This document shows positions 4,261 through 12,951 of a stretch of 64,000 bases of DNA, in pieces. The stretch is from Emticicia sp. BO119 (GTDB lineage: Bacteria; Bacteroidota; Bacteroidia; Cytophagales; Spirosomataceae), in contig NZ_JACETV010000006.1 in the NCBI RefSeq assembly GCF_013912375.1, positions 186,001 through 250,000 on the forward strand. Direction: 5' to 3'. The notes under the pieces are model-generated. The model saw only the letters and a program-made list of their open reading frames with translations. It did no database searches and had not been told where the DNA came from. Position 1 is the first letter of the stretch. Each line of letters opens with the position of its first letter. A program made the translations under genes and the position numbers.

Positions 4261-5559
4261 CTACAAATATTTGTCTATCCGAAATCCTTGAGCATCAACC
4301 CACTGGGTTAATAAACTCTTTGCTTTTTCACTAATTGGTTTATTGAATCGATACTTGGCTTGTACTACTCTTCCACTTGCCAGATTCACTTCTATGGTTG
4401 CCAGCCTTTCCATCTCGAATCCGCATTGGTATTTTCTCAACGAAACTATTCTGGTTCTTCCTTTTGAGCAATAAGAGCTATAGGTAGCTACGCAATGATT
4501 CATTTTATTACCTTCGTCCATCAACTCTTTGTTAGATAATAGCTCAACCATTTTGTACTGATTGGCTTTTTCCCCAACTCCCTCTATCACCTCGAACAAC
4601 TCTGAAAATAATGGTTTCCATACGGCAAACTTTTCCATTTTCTGCTCCTTTGTGAAAGTCAGCCCTTCGTGCCACAAATCACTCTGGCGCATAAGTGAAG
4701 TCAATGTTCTTCCTTTTAGCGTGTAGGTTTTGTTTTCATTGAGTTCGTGACGAACATAATCTATGAGTTCCCCAATTTTATCATAATTAAACATTCCCCC
4801 TGCAATCAGAATAGGTATGAACTTTTCCCAAAAGGTTTCATCTCTCTTTTCTTTTCGGCCTAGCCAGGAGTAGGCAATTCGATGAGCTAATAACTCATCT
4901 CCTCCTAAACCCAATACTTGTGCATGTCTGAATGCCTCAAATACTCTGAATCCCTCCGGGCTTCGCATAAACTCAACCTTCATCTTCTGGCTCAGTGGAA
5001 TAGTTGAATTGATATGTTTGATGCTCCCGCCTTGTGCCAGAAAGATAAAATCCCGTATAAAGAAAAAATCTTCCTGATAAAAAAATATATAATTCAAAAA
5101 AGGAGGAAAAGCGTACTTTGCAAATAAGAAAGCTATGAGTTCCTTAAATCTTTCGTGCTCACTTTTAGTTTTTGGTTTCCAATCTTCAAGTGGACGAATC
5201 CATAAGCTTCTGTATTTGGCAATCTGAATTAATGCACCTAAAAAATAAATATCTTTAAACCACCTTGGATTTTTGCTCTCCAGTTTTTCTGTCAGAAAAA
5301 CTAAATTTTCAATCCATTTTTTAAAAACTTCTTTTTTGTTTCTCTTCTGGTTATAACCCAGAAATTCCATAAAAAAACGAAATCTTGCATTACTCCAATA
5401 ATTGCCTGTTCTACTCGGGTCAAGAGCTTCATTGATAATTGCCAAGAAACTCTCATTCATTTTAGCTGCTTTTTCGAGCGCTATTTTGATTTGTTTCTCA
5501 AACGCCTGTTTCTCTTGTAAATTTTTCTGACGTTCAAGCTTTGATATATGCTTGCCCAT
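4261..5559 (-). CDS. PcfJ-like domain protein
   Basis: A 432-aa protein starting MGKHISKLERQKNLQEKQ, with a basic, helical N-terminus and no signal peptide. The C-terminal part carries the PcfJ signature: KMNHCVATYSSYCSKGRTRI then SLR, at about residues 353-374 (N-H-C, then Y, then G and SLR), followed by a beta-rich segment. PcfJ-family proteins occur on plasmids, phages and genomic islands, and their biochemical activity is not known to me. It leads a minus-strand stretch of tRNA and Y-like RNAs ending in rsr with no terminator I can see between, so co-transcription is plausible. The conserved His/Cys cluster suggests an enzymatic or metal site; that is inference. Confidence 0.75.
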   Translation of the reverse strand: MGKHISKLERQKNLQEKQAFEKQIKIALEKAAKMNESFLAIINEALDPSRTGNYWSNARFRFFMEFLGYNQKRNKKEVFKKWIENLVFLTEKLESKNPRWFKDIYFLGALIQIAKYRSLWIRPLEDWKPKTKSEHERFKELIAFLFAKYAFPPFLNYIFFYQEDFFFIRDFIFLAQGGSIKHINSTIPLSQKMKVEFMRSPEGFRVFEAFRHAQVLGLGGDELLAHRIAYSWLGRKEKRDETFWEKFIPILIAGGMFNYDKIGELIDYVRHELNENKTYTLKGRTLTSLMRQSDLWHEGLTFTKEQKMEKFAVWKPLFSELFEVIEGVGEKANQYKMVELLSNKELMDEGNKMNHCVATYSSYCSKGRTRIVSLRKYQCGFEMERLATIEVNLASGRVVQAKYRFNKPISEKAKSLLTQWVDAQGFRIDKYL

Positions 5560-5602
5560 AATCGTTTCAATTTGAATTGTTTGAAATTATTCGGGCTAAA
5601 AC

Positions 5603-5641
5603 AAAAAGCCCGACCTCGTTTGTGGCTGAGGTCGGGCTTTA
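5603..5641 (-). terminator. Intrinsic terminator upstream of the PcfJ-like gene
   Basis: AAAGCCCGACCTC pairs with GAGGTCGGGCTTT over 13 bp; on the minus strand it is followed by TTTTTG. It would end a short transcript coming from about 5.8 kb and insulate the PcfJ-like gene from it. Confidence 0.75.
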
Positions 5642-5666
5642 TGCGGAGCGTTCTAAACAGAACAAT

Positions 5667-5774
5667 CTATGTGCATAAATACTTAAACCTCAGCCATTTC
5701 CCATTTCTAAAATCCGCTGTCCAATTCACAAACGACGCACTACCCAAATCCCCGATCGGGCATAGTATGGTCAT
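5667..5774 (-). other. Possible 35-aa small ORF ahead of a terminator
   Basis: The minus strand reads MTILCPIGDLGSASFVNWTA and continues to a basic, tryptophan-containing C-terminus (NGKWLRFKYLCT). It ends 26 nt before the terminator at 5603-5641. No promoter or ribosome binding site is convincing. Its arrangement matches the small ORF at 5953-6048. It may be a non-coding RNA instead. Confidence 0.25.
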
Positions 5775-5897
5775 CTCAAATCGTTTCGGACTTAGGGAAA
5801 TACTTTGATGTTGATATGTATTTCTGATGAACATTAAAAAAATATTGCTTTAAAAATTCTGGTTCTGAAATTTATTAAACTTGTGGCCTTTTGCATT

Positions 5898-5931
5898 AAA
5901 AAAGCCCGACTTTCTTTGAAGGTCGGGCTTT
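5898..5931 (-). terminator. Intrinsic terminator (GCCCGAC stem)
   Basis: Stem GCCCGACCTTC/GAAAGTCGGGC on the minus strand followed by six T. It ends the short unit that starts at the promoter near 6071-6103. Confidence 0.75.
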
Positions 5932-5952
5932 GTATATTTTGGTGTAAAACTT

Positions 5953-6048
5953 CTACCTCCATTTACATAAAGCCCAACAATTCCCTCTCACAAACAATAG
6001 CATATCTGTGCTATTAATCGGTGCTATGTGTTTTTCTGATCGGTACAT
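5953..6048 (-). other. Possible 31-aa small ORF in a short transcription unit
   Basis: Reads MYRSEKHIAPINSTDMLLFV and then RGNCWALCKWR. It begins about 23 nt after a good Bacteroidota -7 box and is followed by a terminator at 5898-5931, so a transcript of about 165 nt is likely. Whether the peptide is made, or the RNA itself is the product, cannot be decided from sequence. Confidence 0.35.
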
Positions 6049-6070
6049 TGTTTTCTTGTTTTTGATGCTG

Positions 6071-6103
6071 CAAAGATAGCGTATTTTATTTTCTACTTTC
6101 CAA
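6071..6103 (-). promoter_or_regulatory. Bacteroidota-type promoter
   Basis: The minus strand has TATCTTTG at 6078-6071 (TAnnTTTG) with TTG at 6103-6101, a spacing of 22, slightly longer than the usual 19-21. It drives the short unit toward 5.9 kb. Confidence 0.6.
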
Positions 6104-6397
6104 ATTTTTTTTTAACTTTTTTTGAAAAAAAATTTAAACAACTGATTATCAACAATTTAAAAATAAAAATTTCTTAAAATAACCTTAAAAAAACCTATAT
6201 CCCTATTACTAAATAATTTTAAAATTTAAAAAGGCTTAACCATTTGCTACATTAAGTTATCAGATTTCACCTGTTCTCCTAAAATATTTTATTCAAAAAA
6301 CACTTACCGGACTTAATAACAAGAAAGTCAAAAAACAAACAAATAAAATTGCACTTTTCTAATATTGAGCATTTGAAAAAACATAAACATCACCCAC
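6104..6397. other. AT-rich intergenic region
   Basis: About 290 nt of very AT-rich DNA with long A and T runs. No ORF, hairpin or repeat that I can support. Confidence 0.5.
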
Positions 6398-6447
6398 AAA
6401 AAAAGGGATTTCTCTATGCTTTTTACGGCATAGAAAAATCCCTTTTT
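6398..6447 (-). terminator. clpP terminator
   Basis: AAAAAAGGGATTT..TCTATGC pairs with GGCATAGA..AAATCCCTTTTTT. It lies 28 nt after the clpP stop, with T-runs on both strands, so it can work in both directions. Confidence 0.8.
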
Positions 6448-6474
6448 TATGATGATATAAACCTGTTTTAAAGC

Positions 6475-7155
6475 TTATTTATCGCGTACTAAAACTTCAT
6501 CAATCAAGCCATATTCTTTGGCTTCATCAGCTTTCATCCAATAGTCACGATCTGAATCTGCTTCTACTTGTTCTACTGTTTTTCCGGTATGACTTGCAAG
6601 GATTTCATATAACTCTTTACGAAGTTTGATGATTTCTTTTACTGTGATTTCCATATCGCGTGATTGTCCTTGTGCACCACCACTTGGTTGGTGAATCATG
6701 ACACGTGCATGAGGCAAAGCCGAACGTTTACCTGCTGCACCACCTGCCAACAATACCGCTCCCATCGAAGCCGCCAAAGATGTACAGATAGTAGCTACAT
6801 CCGGGCGCACATACTGCATGGTATCATACATACCTAAACCGGCATAAACCGAGCCACCAGGGCTATTAATATACATTAACACGTCTTTTTTCGCATCAAC
6901 CGATTCCAGGAATAACAACTGTGCTACTACCACATTGGCGACATAATCATCTACAGCTGTACCCAGGAAAATAATTCTGTCCATAATCAGACGTGAGAAT
7001 ACATCAATCGCAGCGAAACGCATCGGGCGTTCTTCAATGATGTTAGGCGTCATGTTAGTGACATTGTGTTTCATGTAATCATCAAGTGCCAAACCACTCA
7101 TACCGAGATGATTTACAGCATACTTACGGAATTCTTCTCCAAAATGCATTTTCAA
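6475..7155 (-). CDS. clpP: ATP-dependent Clp protease proteolytic subunit ClpP
   Basis: 226 aa. Serine peptidase of family S14 that forms the barrel degrading unfolded proteins supplied by ClpX/ClpA-type ATPases in the cytoplasm. The catalytic triad is visible: Ser130 in [13 protein letters not shown], His155 in MIHQPSGG and Asp204 in SDRDYWM; the oxyanion segment [17 protein letters not shown] is intact. The N-terminus is about 20 residues longer than the E. coli mature form and could include a propeptide. The gene stands alone, with a terminator downstream and a palindrome (7207-7225) in its leader. clpX is not next to it in this window. Confidence 0.97.
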   Translation of the reverse strand: MKMHFGEEFRKYAVNHLGMSGLALDDYMKHNVTNMTPNIIEERPMRFAAIDVFSRLIMDRIIFLGTAVDDYVANVVVAQLLFLESVDAKKDVLMYINSPGGSVYAGLGMYDTMQYVRPDVATICTSLAASMGAVLLAGGAAGKRSALPHARVMIHQPSGGAQGQSRDMEITVKEIIKLRKELYEILASHTGKTVEQVEADSDRDYWMKADEAKEYGLIDEVLVRDK

Positions 7156-7206
7156 TCTTCTATTTAATATGTGTTTATTTATTATTCAACACGAAAAAAC
7201 CTTGTG

Positions 7207-7225
7207 AAGTTCTACAGTAGAACTT
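7207..7225. promoter_or_regulatory. Perfect 9-bp palindrome upstream of clpP
   Basis: AAGTTCTAC-A-GTAGAACTT, 52 nt upstream of the clpP start. It could be a repressor operator or an RNA hairpin in the clpP leader. It is not a terminator, because no T-run follows. Confidence 0.45.
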
Positions 7226-7474
7226 TCTATATTTCCGTTTTGTTCGATACAAAGATGTCATTTCTTTCAGTAAATTGTAGTCAGAATTTCAGATATTTTA
7301 TCGGATAAACTGATTTTACAATCTAAGCAGTTTAATAAGATCTTTCTATATCATATATTTATGACGAGATAAACGCTTCTCATTGAACAGATTACAATTC
7401 GAAAAGCGTTAGTATATTTTAAAAGGCTTTTTATACTTTTTCAAGAAACACCTATTAATTTTTGACGACTACTT

Positions 7475-7879
7475 ATGGAAATGAAAGCGATAAATATTGG
7501 AGAAAAAATTCGTCAGGCACGTCTGCAAAAAGGCTTTTCGCAGGAAAATATGGCCGATATGTTAGGCGTTTCAACCACTGCTTATGGCGATATTGAACGC
7601 AATAAAACCGAATTGACCATTACCAGAGCTACAGAAATAGCCAATTTACTAAAATCTAATCTATTAGAATGGCTAGGTGTAGAACTACAACCCGTTGATT
7701 TTGCTTTAGAGAAATTGCAACTGGAAAACGAAAAACTGAAAGCGGATGTAGAAAAATGGCAATTGGCTGCTCACTACTGGCGTGAAAAATTTGAGCAACA
7801 ACGCTTATTGGGCGATTTACTTCGATTAGGAACGCAACAAGCAGAACCACAGGAAAAACGAAAAAAGATTGGCTTCTAA
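7475..7879 (+). CDS. XRE-family helix-turn-helix regulator with coiled-coil tail
   Basis: 134 aa. Residues 8-66 form an HTH_3 domain (IGEKIRQARLQKGFSQENMA, then LGVSTTAYGDIERNK). Residues 75-112 are a leucine-rich coiled coil (LEKLQLENEKLKADVEKWQL), probably for oligomerisation. This HTH plus short coiled-coil form is common among single-gene regulators in Cytophagales. It is encoded divergently from clpP and 66 nt ahead of a LytS-type kinase, but nothing ties it functionally to either. Confidence 0.85.
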   Translation: MEMKAINIGEKIRQARLQKGFSQENMADMLGVSTTAYGDIERNKTELTITRATEIANLLKSNLLEWLGVELQPVDFALEKLQLENEKLKADVEKWQLAAHYWREKFEQQRLLGDLLRLGTQQAEPQEKRKKIGF

Positions 7880-7969
7880 AAATTCATCACATTTTTAAGG
7901 GTTTTCATAACATTATCTACTCACACAGTTGATTGAGCCATAGCTTTGTTGAAAAATTACGAAAAAGCT

Positions 7970-9574
7970 ATGCAATCATTTAAACAATTCAGGCGCTACG
8001 AGTTTTGGTTTATCCTTCTGGCATTTACCGTCTATATTACTCGTCGCCTGTTTCAATTGGCCGCCCGGTTCGACAGAGATGTTGAACTGGCCGAACGCAG
8101 CACTCAGAATGCCTCTGCTGATACAATTCCAAGGTCAATTCATACTATCTGGGAAAGCCTGAGTTCTTACAATCACATACTCAATACTATATTCCCAACC
8201 ATAGCAGGAGGATTTTTTTTCTTTTGCGCCTGGGCTACTTTTCATTATCTGGTTTTTCCACGTTGGAAATCAAAAGGACAAGAACAAAGTTTATTCTTTG
8301 CCTATTTGCTTCTGACGGCTGTTTTAAGTCTGGCAAGTATCTTTTTTTATGACTTCTTCAAACTCTACTGGAGGTTCAGGTTAGATAATTCAGGTCAAAT
8401 CATTGATTTTAAAGTTTATTCTTTGTTTCGTAAAGCTCGTTTAATGAGTAATACCATTGCTTTACTATCTATTATAGGCTTGTATGAATTGATTATGCAA
8501 TTTTATTATTTCATAAAAACCAAATTACACGAGGAACCAGAGAAGAATTACCAATATCTTGACTATCTCTTAGTTACTTTCGTTGCTTTGTTTGTTCTGC
8601 TATTCGCATTGGTTGCACAACTACCTGTGAGTTATTGGAATGGAGAGCTTCGGGATATAGTATTTATAGCCATTGTTCTAGGAACTACCTACTTGGGGCA
8701 GGAGATTTTTACTAATCGGGTAATGCCTTTTATTGCTAATCCGCGTTCAAAAGAGTTTTCGATAGGCCTTACCATATTTCTGGCCATTTGTGGCATGGGT
8801 AGTCTTATTTTTTACGCCGTTCGATTAGTTTACTGGACAGCTAATGGCTTTTTAAGAATAGGTTTTCATTTCGAAGAATTTTTCATTGTATTCTTTATTA
8901 TTGTTTTTGCGTCAGCCATTATAGCTTTCTTGAAAAATGTTTTTTTCAAAGAAAAACTGCAATTACGTACACTCTTTACCCAAAAAACGGCTGAGCTTTC
9001 TTCACTCAGGTCGCAGATAAATCCACATTTTCTGTTCAATGCTCTCAATACACTCTATTCAGTTTCATTGAAAGAAAATGCAGATATGACAGCCGATGGC
9101 ATACAGAAACTTGGTGATATGATGCGTTTTATGCTCAATGAAAATAATCAGGATAGGATTCCACTCAATAAGGAGATAGAATACCTGCAAAACTATATTG
9201 AGATACAACGTATGCGCATTGCAGAATCTGATAATATCGAAATCAAAGTAAATATTCAGCCGTCTGACAGAGATATTTTTATTGCTCCCATGCTACTCAA
9301 TCCATTTATCGAAAATGCTTTTAAACATGGCATTAGTTTCCGTAATCCATCATGGATTTACATCACACTCACATTTGATGATACCAAGCTATACTTTAAA
9401 GTCCACAATTCGCTACATGCCAAATCTGAATTAGACCCCGAAAAAGACAATAATGGTATAGGTCTGGAAAACGTAAAAAAGCGTCTGGACTTGATTTACA
9501 GAAACCGTTACAGTCTGGATATTCAGAAAAGCGAACAGGATTTCTTTGTTTCTCTTACCATTACTTATTGGTGA
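7970..9574 (+). CDS. LytS-type sensor histidine kinase
   Basis: 534 aa from the ATG at 7970. A TTG 24 nt upstream is in frame, but the ATG fits better. Six or more membrane helices span roughly residues 15-310. The His_kinase domain follows with LRSQINPHFLFNALNTLYSV (phosphoacceptor His about 353), then an HATPase with NPFIENAFKHG and NGIGLENVKKRL. Known of the family: such kinases pair with LytTR response regulators; the likely partner is at 11769-12458, with two genes between. The unusual point is that the kinase and regulator flank an exported serine hydrolase and a thioredoxin-like protein. The sensed signal is not deducible. Confidence 0.9.
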   Translation: MQSFKQFRRYEFWFILLAFTVYITRRLFQLAARFDRDVELAERSTQNASADTIPRSIHTIWESLSSYNHILNTIFPTIAGGFFFFCAWATFHYLVFPRWKSKGQEQSLFFAYLLLTAVLSLASIFFYDFFKLYWRFRLDNSGQIIDFKVYSLFRKARLMSNTIALLSIIGLYELIMQFYYFIKTKLHEEPEKNYQYLDYLLVTFVALFVLLFALVAQLPVSYWNGELRDIVFIAIVLGTTYLGQEIFTNRVMPFIANPRSKEFSIGLTIFLAICGMGSLIFYAVRLVYWTANGFLRIGFHFEEFFIVFFIIVFASAIIAFLKNVFFKEKLQLRTLFTQKTAELSSLRSQINPHFLFNALNTLYSVSLKENADMTADGIQKLGDMMRFMLNENNQDRIPLNKEIEYLQNYIEIQRMRIAESDNIEIKVNIQPSDRDIFIAPMLLNPFIENAFKHGISFRNPSWIYITLTFDDTKLYFKVHNSLHAKSELDPEKDNNGIGLENVKKRLDLIYRNRYSLDIQKSEQDFFVSLTITYW

Positions 9575-9595
9575 TACTCTTTACAATATACAATT

Positions 9596-11140
9596 ATGAA
9601 AAAGCTATTTATTATTACTATTATCTATTTCACTGCTTTAGCCAACACGCAAGCACAAAGCACAGCTACACAAAAGCTAGACTCGCTATTTACGCAAATA
9701 GCTAAAAACGGAGATTTCAACGGCGGTATCTTAGTGGCAGAGAAAGGCAAAATTACTTACCAGAAAGGCTTCGGCTATGCTGATTTTGCCAACAAAAGAC
9801 TTAACACAGTTGATTCCCGTTTCAATCTGGCTTCTATCTCCAAAACCTTTACTTCGGTTGCGATTCTGCAATTAAAAGAAAAGAAGAAACTTAAACTAGA
9901 AGATACGTTTGTTAAATACTTTCCTGAGTTTCCATTTCCAACCATTACTATCAAACATCTGCTTTCTCATACCTCTGGTTTGCCTGATTTAGAATTGTAT
10001 GAATCGGTGGTTAATGCCAAAGCAGATAGTATTATCAGAAATCAGGCGATTATTCCTATTCTGAAAAACTGGAATCAAAAACTCTACTTCGAACCGGGAG
10101 ACAAATGGAAGTATTGCAATACTAATTATGCCCTCTTGGCTCTATTGGTTGAAAAATTAAGTAAAATGCCATTCGCATCTTATTTGAAGAAAAATATATT
10201 CGAGCCTGCTAATATGTCTGATACCTACTTGCGAATAGGTGCTACTGAACCTCCAACCAATTTGGTAGTGAATCATCGATTGGTTACGTGGTATGACGAT
10301 ACTTACAAAAGTGTAGATTCTATCAGATTCGGAGGTATTAAATACTGTACCTATAACTGCGGTGGGACTTATGGAGATAGTAATATTATGACTACTACTA
10401 CTGATATGCTTAATTATGACCAGGCGCTTTATAATGGCAAACTACTTTCGCAAAGTAGTCTGGATGAAGCCTTTACTCCTACCCGATTGAATAATGGTAC
10501 TATTCATTATGACCCATTTGGTGGTGAAATGTCTCTATTAGGTAAAAGCTCATATGGATTAGGTTGGGAAATCTATGAAGATCCAGAACTGGGCAAAGCA
10601 GTTAGTCATGGAGGGCATCTTTTTGGTCTGGCAACTAATTTCTACAGAAACCTAAGTAAAAATCAAACGGTGATTATGTATCAGAACGTAGAACGGGAAG
10701 GATTGGCATTTTATGGCAAAATACGTGCTTCTCTGGAAATTCTGAATGGCAAAACACCGCAGAAAATATTCTATAAAAAATCGGTCGCCCGTCAATACGG
10801 AGCTACTTTAATGAAACAAGGAATTGACCGCGCTGTAACTGTATTTAATGAACTAAAAACTGATAGTACCAACTATTATCTATCTGAAAATGAAATGAAC
10901 TGGCTTGGGTATGATCTGCTGTTTCAGGCCAGCAAGAAGCATTATTCCTTAGAAACCTTTAAGATTAATACGTTCTTATTCCCAAATAGTTTTAATGTAT
11001 ATGATAGTTACGCCGAAGCCTTAAATGCCAATGGCAAACGTGAAGAAGCAATTATGATGTATCAGAAATCAATAGCAATGAATCCTGATAATGAAGGTGG
11101 TAAAGAAATGTTAAAACGTATTTTAGCCAATAAACAGTGA
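9596..11140 (+). CDS. Exported serine hydrolase, beta-lactamase (class C/PBP) family
   Basis: 514 aa with a signal peptide (MKKLFIITIIYFTALANTQA, cut before QS). Catalytic motifs of the beta-lactamase family are in place: SxxK in ASISKTFTS, YxN in WKYCNTNYAL, and HGG in VSHGGHLFG. The C-terminal 90 residues are helical and TPR-like (KREEAIMMYQKSIAMNPDNE). Members hydrolyse small peptides, esters or beta-lactams; a resistance role is not implied. The gene overlaps the operon that runs from the LytS-type kinase to the LytTR regulator (gap of 21 nt upstream, 4 nt downstream). Confidence 0.9.
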   Translation: MKKLFIITIIYFTALANTQAQSTATQKLDSLFTQIAKNGDFNGGILVAEKGKITYQKGFGYADFANKRLNTVDSRFNLASISKTFTSVAILQLKEKKKLKLEDTFVKYFPEFPFPTITIKHLLSHTSGLPDLELYESVVNAKADSIIRNQAIIPILKNWNQKLYFEPGDKWKYCNTNYALLALLVEKLSKMPFASYLKKNIFEPANMSDTYLRIGATEPPTNLVVNHRLVTWYDDTYKSVDSIRFGGIKYCTYNCGGTYGDSNIMTTTTDMLNYDQALYNGKLLSQSSLDEAFTPTRLNNGTIHYDPFGGEMSLLGKSSYGLGWEIYEDPELGKAVSHGGHLFGLATNFYRNLSKNQTVIMYQNVEREGLAFYGKIRASLEILNGKTPQKIFYKKSVARQYGATLMKQGIDRAVTVFNELKTDSTNYYLSENEMNWLGYDLLFQASKKHYSLETFKINTFLFPNSFNVYDSYAEALNANGKREEAIMMYQKSIAMNPDNEGGKEMLKRILANKQ

Positions 11141-11144
11141 AACT

Positions 11145-11735
11145 ATGAAAAAAATCACTAAAATTCTTCTGATTACTTGCTCTACTATATTTGTAGTAAT
11201 CATTATCGGTTCTTTTTCTGCCAATAAATATTATGAATCGAAACTCAATAAAGAGATTCATATTGAAGAGGCATTAGAGGTAAATGAATTGAGTCAGATA
11301 TTAGATAAATATAAAGGCTCATTATTATATGTCGATCATTCTTCTGTTAATTGTGGTGCTTGCTTTGTAGAGTTGAGGGACTATGTACCGCATTTGCAGG
11401 CACGTTATAAAGACAAACCGATTATCTTTGTTTATATCTGCTCCGAAAGCAGTTATCCTTTAAGAGACATAAGTAATAATGTATTATGGCGTCGTAAATT
11501 GGCGTCTGCTCATGCCAAAGGGCAACACTACTTAGTAAGCAAAGAATTTAGCTGGAAACTTTTTAACCAGACAGTCAAAGAAGATAAAGGCGAGGTACCT
11601 TATTACCCCTGGCAATTTATTGTTGATGAAAATGGAGAAATTATTAACACCCATGCAGTAAGACCAATCAATTTGAACGGATTATATAAGCAGTTGGATA
11701 GTTTGTTATTGACAAGAAGATATAAATCAATTTAA
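11145..11735 (+). CDS. Membrane-anchored thioredoxin-like protein
   Basis: 196 aa. One N-terminal membrane helix (residues about 5-25) and a thioredoxin-like fold outside the cytoplasm. The active-site-like stretch is HSSVNCGACFVELR, a CxxC (CGAC) after a beta strand, and YYPWQFIVDENGEI supplies the cis-Pro and central strand region. Probably a thiol-disulfide oxidoreductase, related to TlpA/AhpC-type proteins. It follows the serine hydrolase by 4 nt and is probably translated with it. An accessory role in envelope redox is inference. Confidence 0.75.
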   Translation: MKKITKILLITCSTIFVVIIIGSFSANKYYESKLNKEIHIEEALEVNELSQILDKYKGSLLYVDHSSVNCGACFVELRDYVPHLQARYKDKPIIFVYICSESSYPLRDISNNVLWRRKLASAHAKGQHYLVSKEFSWKLFNQTVKEDKGEVPYYPWQFIVDENGEIINTHAVRPINLNGLYKQLDSLLLTRRYKSI

Positions 11736-11768
11736 TAAAAAACTTATTTTTGTTTCAAAAAAACGCTA

Positions 11769-12458
11769 ATGCTGACCGCCATTGCCATAGATGATGAACC
11801 CCGTGCTCTGGAAGTAGTAGAAGTGCACGCTTCACGCGTGCCCTTTCTTGACCTGAAAGCAACGTTTACTGATGCTTTTGAGGCTATTCCCTATTTGCAG
11901 CAAAATAAGGTTGATTTATTATTTCTCGACATAAAAATGCCTGATATTTCGGGTATTGAGTTTATTAATATCCTCCAGAAAGCACCAATGGTAGTATTCA
12001 CCACCGCTTATTCTGAATATGCCGTAAAGGGTTTTGAGCTTGATGCTATTGATTATTTGCTTAAACCCTTTTCGCTGGCACGTTTTACAAAAGCATGCAA
12101 CAAGGCTCTGGAGCTCAGCCAATTAGGTAAGGAAAATACTTCTGATTTTATCTTCCTGAAAACTGGGTATGAAGAAGAAAAAGTTTTATTTGATGATATT
12201 CTGTACATAGAAGCTGAAGGTAACTACATGTCTTTTATACTGAAAAACAAAAAGCTATTGAGCCGCCAGAATATCAGCGAAACACTGAGTTCTTTACCCG
12301 CAAATCAATTTGTCCGGATTCACCGCTCATATGTTGTTGCCATCAATAAGATTCAGAAAATTACTCGTCAGGCCGTCTGGATAGCTGGTAATGAAATTTC
12401 TGTGGGGGCATCTTATGAAGATAAGCTAATGGAGATTCGGGAGAAGCTAAAGAAATAG
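11769..12458 (+). CDS. LytTR-family response regulator
   Basis: 229 aa. A receiver domain (residues 1-118) has the acidic pair DDE at 8-10, phosphoacceptor D54 in LLFLDIKMPD, T in TTAYSEYA and K in LLKPF. A LytTR DNA-binding domain occupies about 130-228 (LFDDILYIEAEGNYMSF, then RIHRSYVVAINKI). The probable partner of the LytS-type kinase at 7970-9574; both sit in the same operon of four genes. Confidence 0.92.
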   Translation: MLTAIAIDDEPRALEVVEVHASRVPFLDLKATFTDAFEAIPYLQQNKVDLLFLDIKMPDISGIEFINILQKAPMVVFTTAYSEYAVKGFELDAIDYLLKPFSLARFTKACNKALELSQLGKENTSDFIFLKTGYEEEKVLFDDILYIEAEGNYMSFILKNKKLLSRQNISETLSSLPANQFVRIHRSYVVAINKIQKITRQAVWIAGNEISVGASYEDKLMEIREKLKK

Positions 12459-12516
12459 ATCATATTCAAAGCTTTATAAAATATTGGTGAGAGATTATTT
12501 AAGTAAAAAATTATCC

Positions 12517-12524
12517 TACTTTTG
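12517..12524 (+). promoter_or_regulatory. -7 box (TACTTTTG) of the DoxX gene
   Basis: TAnnTTTG match 37 nt upstream of the DoxX start codon. No TTG is found at the usual distance, so it is only a half match. Confidence 0.4.
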
Positions 12525-12560
12525 TCTTTACGACAAAACAAAACTTAAACCGTCTCTAAA

Positions 12561-12944
12561 ATGAAAGAAGCCAATACCGCCGGATTTGCCATTATTCGTA
12601 TCATTACCGGGTTATTCCTTGTGTATCATGGTTTAGAAATATTCGAAAGTGCTAAAATGCAGGATTACGCCTCATGGGATTCTGTTAAAAGTATGCCTTT
12701 TCCGGTTTTCTTTGCCTATCTGGGCAAAGGATGCGAATTAATCGGTGGAATTTTGTTGGCCATAGGTTTTCTGACACGCCCTGCGGCAATAGTTATTACT
12801 TTAACAATGCTTTTTATCTGCTTCAAAATAGGCAATGGCAAATTCTGGTACGAAGACCAGTACCCATTTCTATTTGCCTTATTAGCTATGATTTACTTCT
12901 TTGCCGGGCCGGGGAAATGGAGTATAGATAATAGAAAAAAATAA
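12561..12944 (+). CDS. DoxX-family membrane protein
   Basis: 127 aa with four predicted membrane helices. The DoxX pattern is visible: GFAIIRIITGLFLVYHGLEI, then YLGKGCELIGGILLAIGFLT, TRPAAIVITLTMLF and a C-terminal FALLAMIYFFAGPGKWSID. Known members are small integral membrane proteins, some linked to quinones or thiosulfate; the substrate here is unknown. It converges with rnpA (gap 7 nt) with no obvious terminator between. Confidence 0.85.
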   Translation: MKEANTAGFAIIRIITGLFLVYHGLEIFESAKMQDYASWDSVKSMPFPVFFAYLGKGCELIGGILLAIGFLTRPAAIVITLTMLFICFKIGNGKFWYEDQYPFLFALLAMIYFFAGPGKWSIDNRKK

Positions 12945-12951
12945 TATCTCT

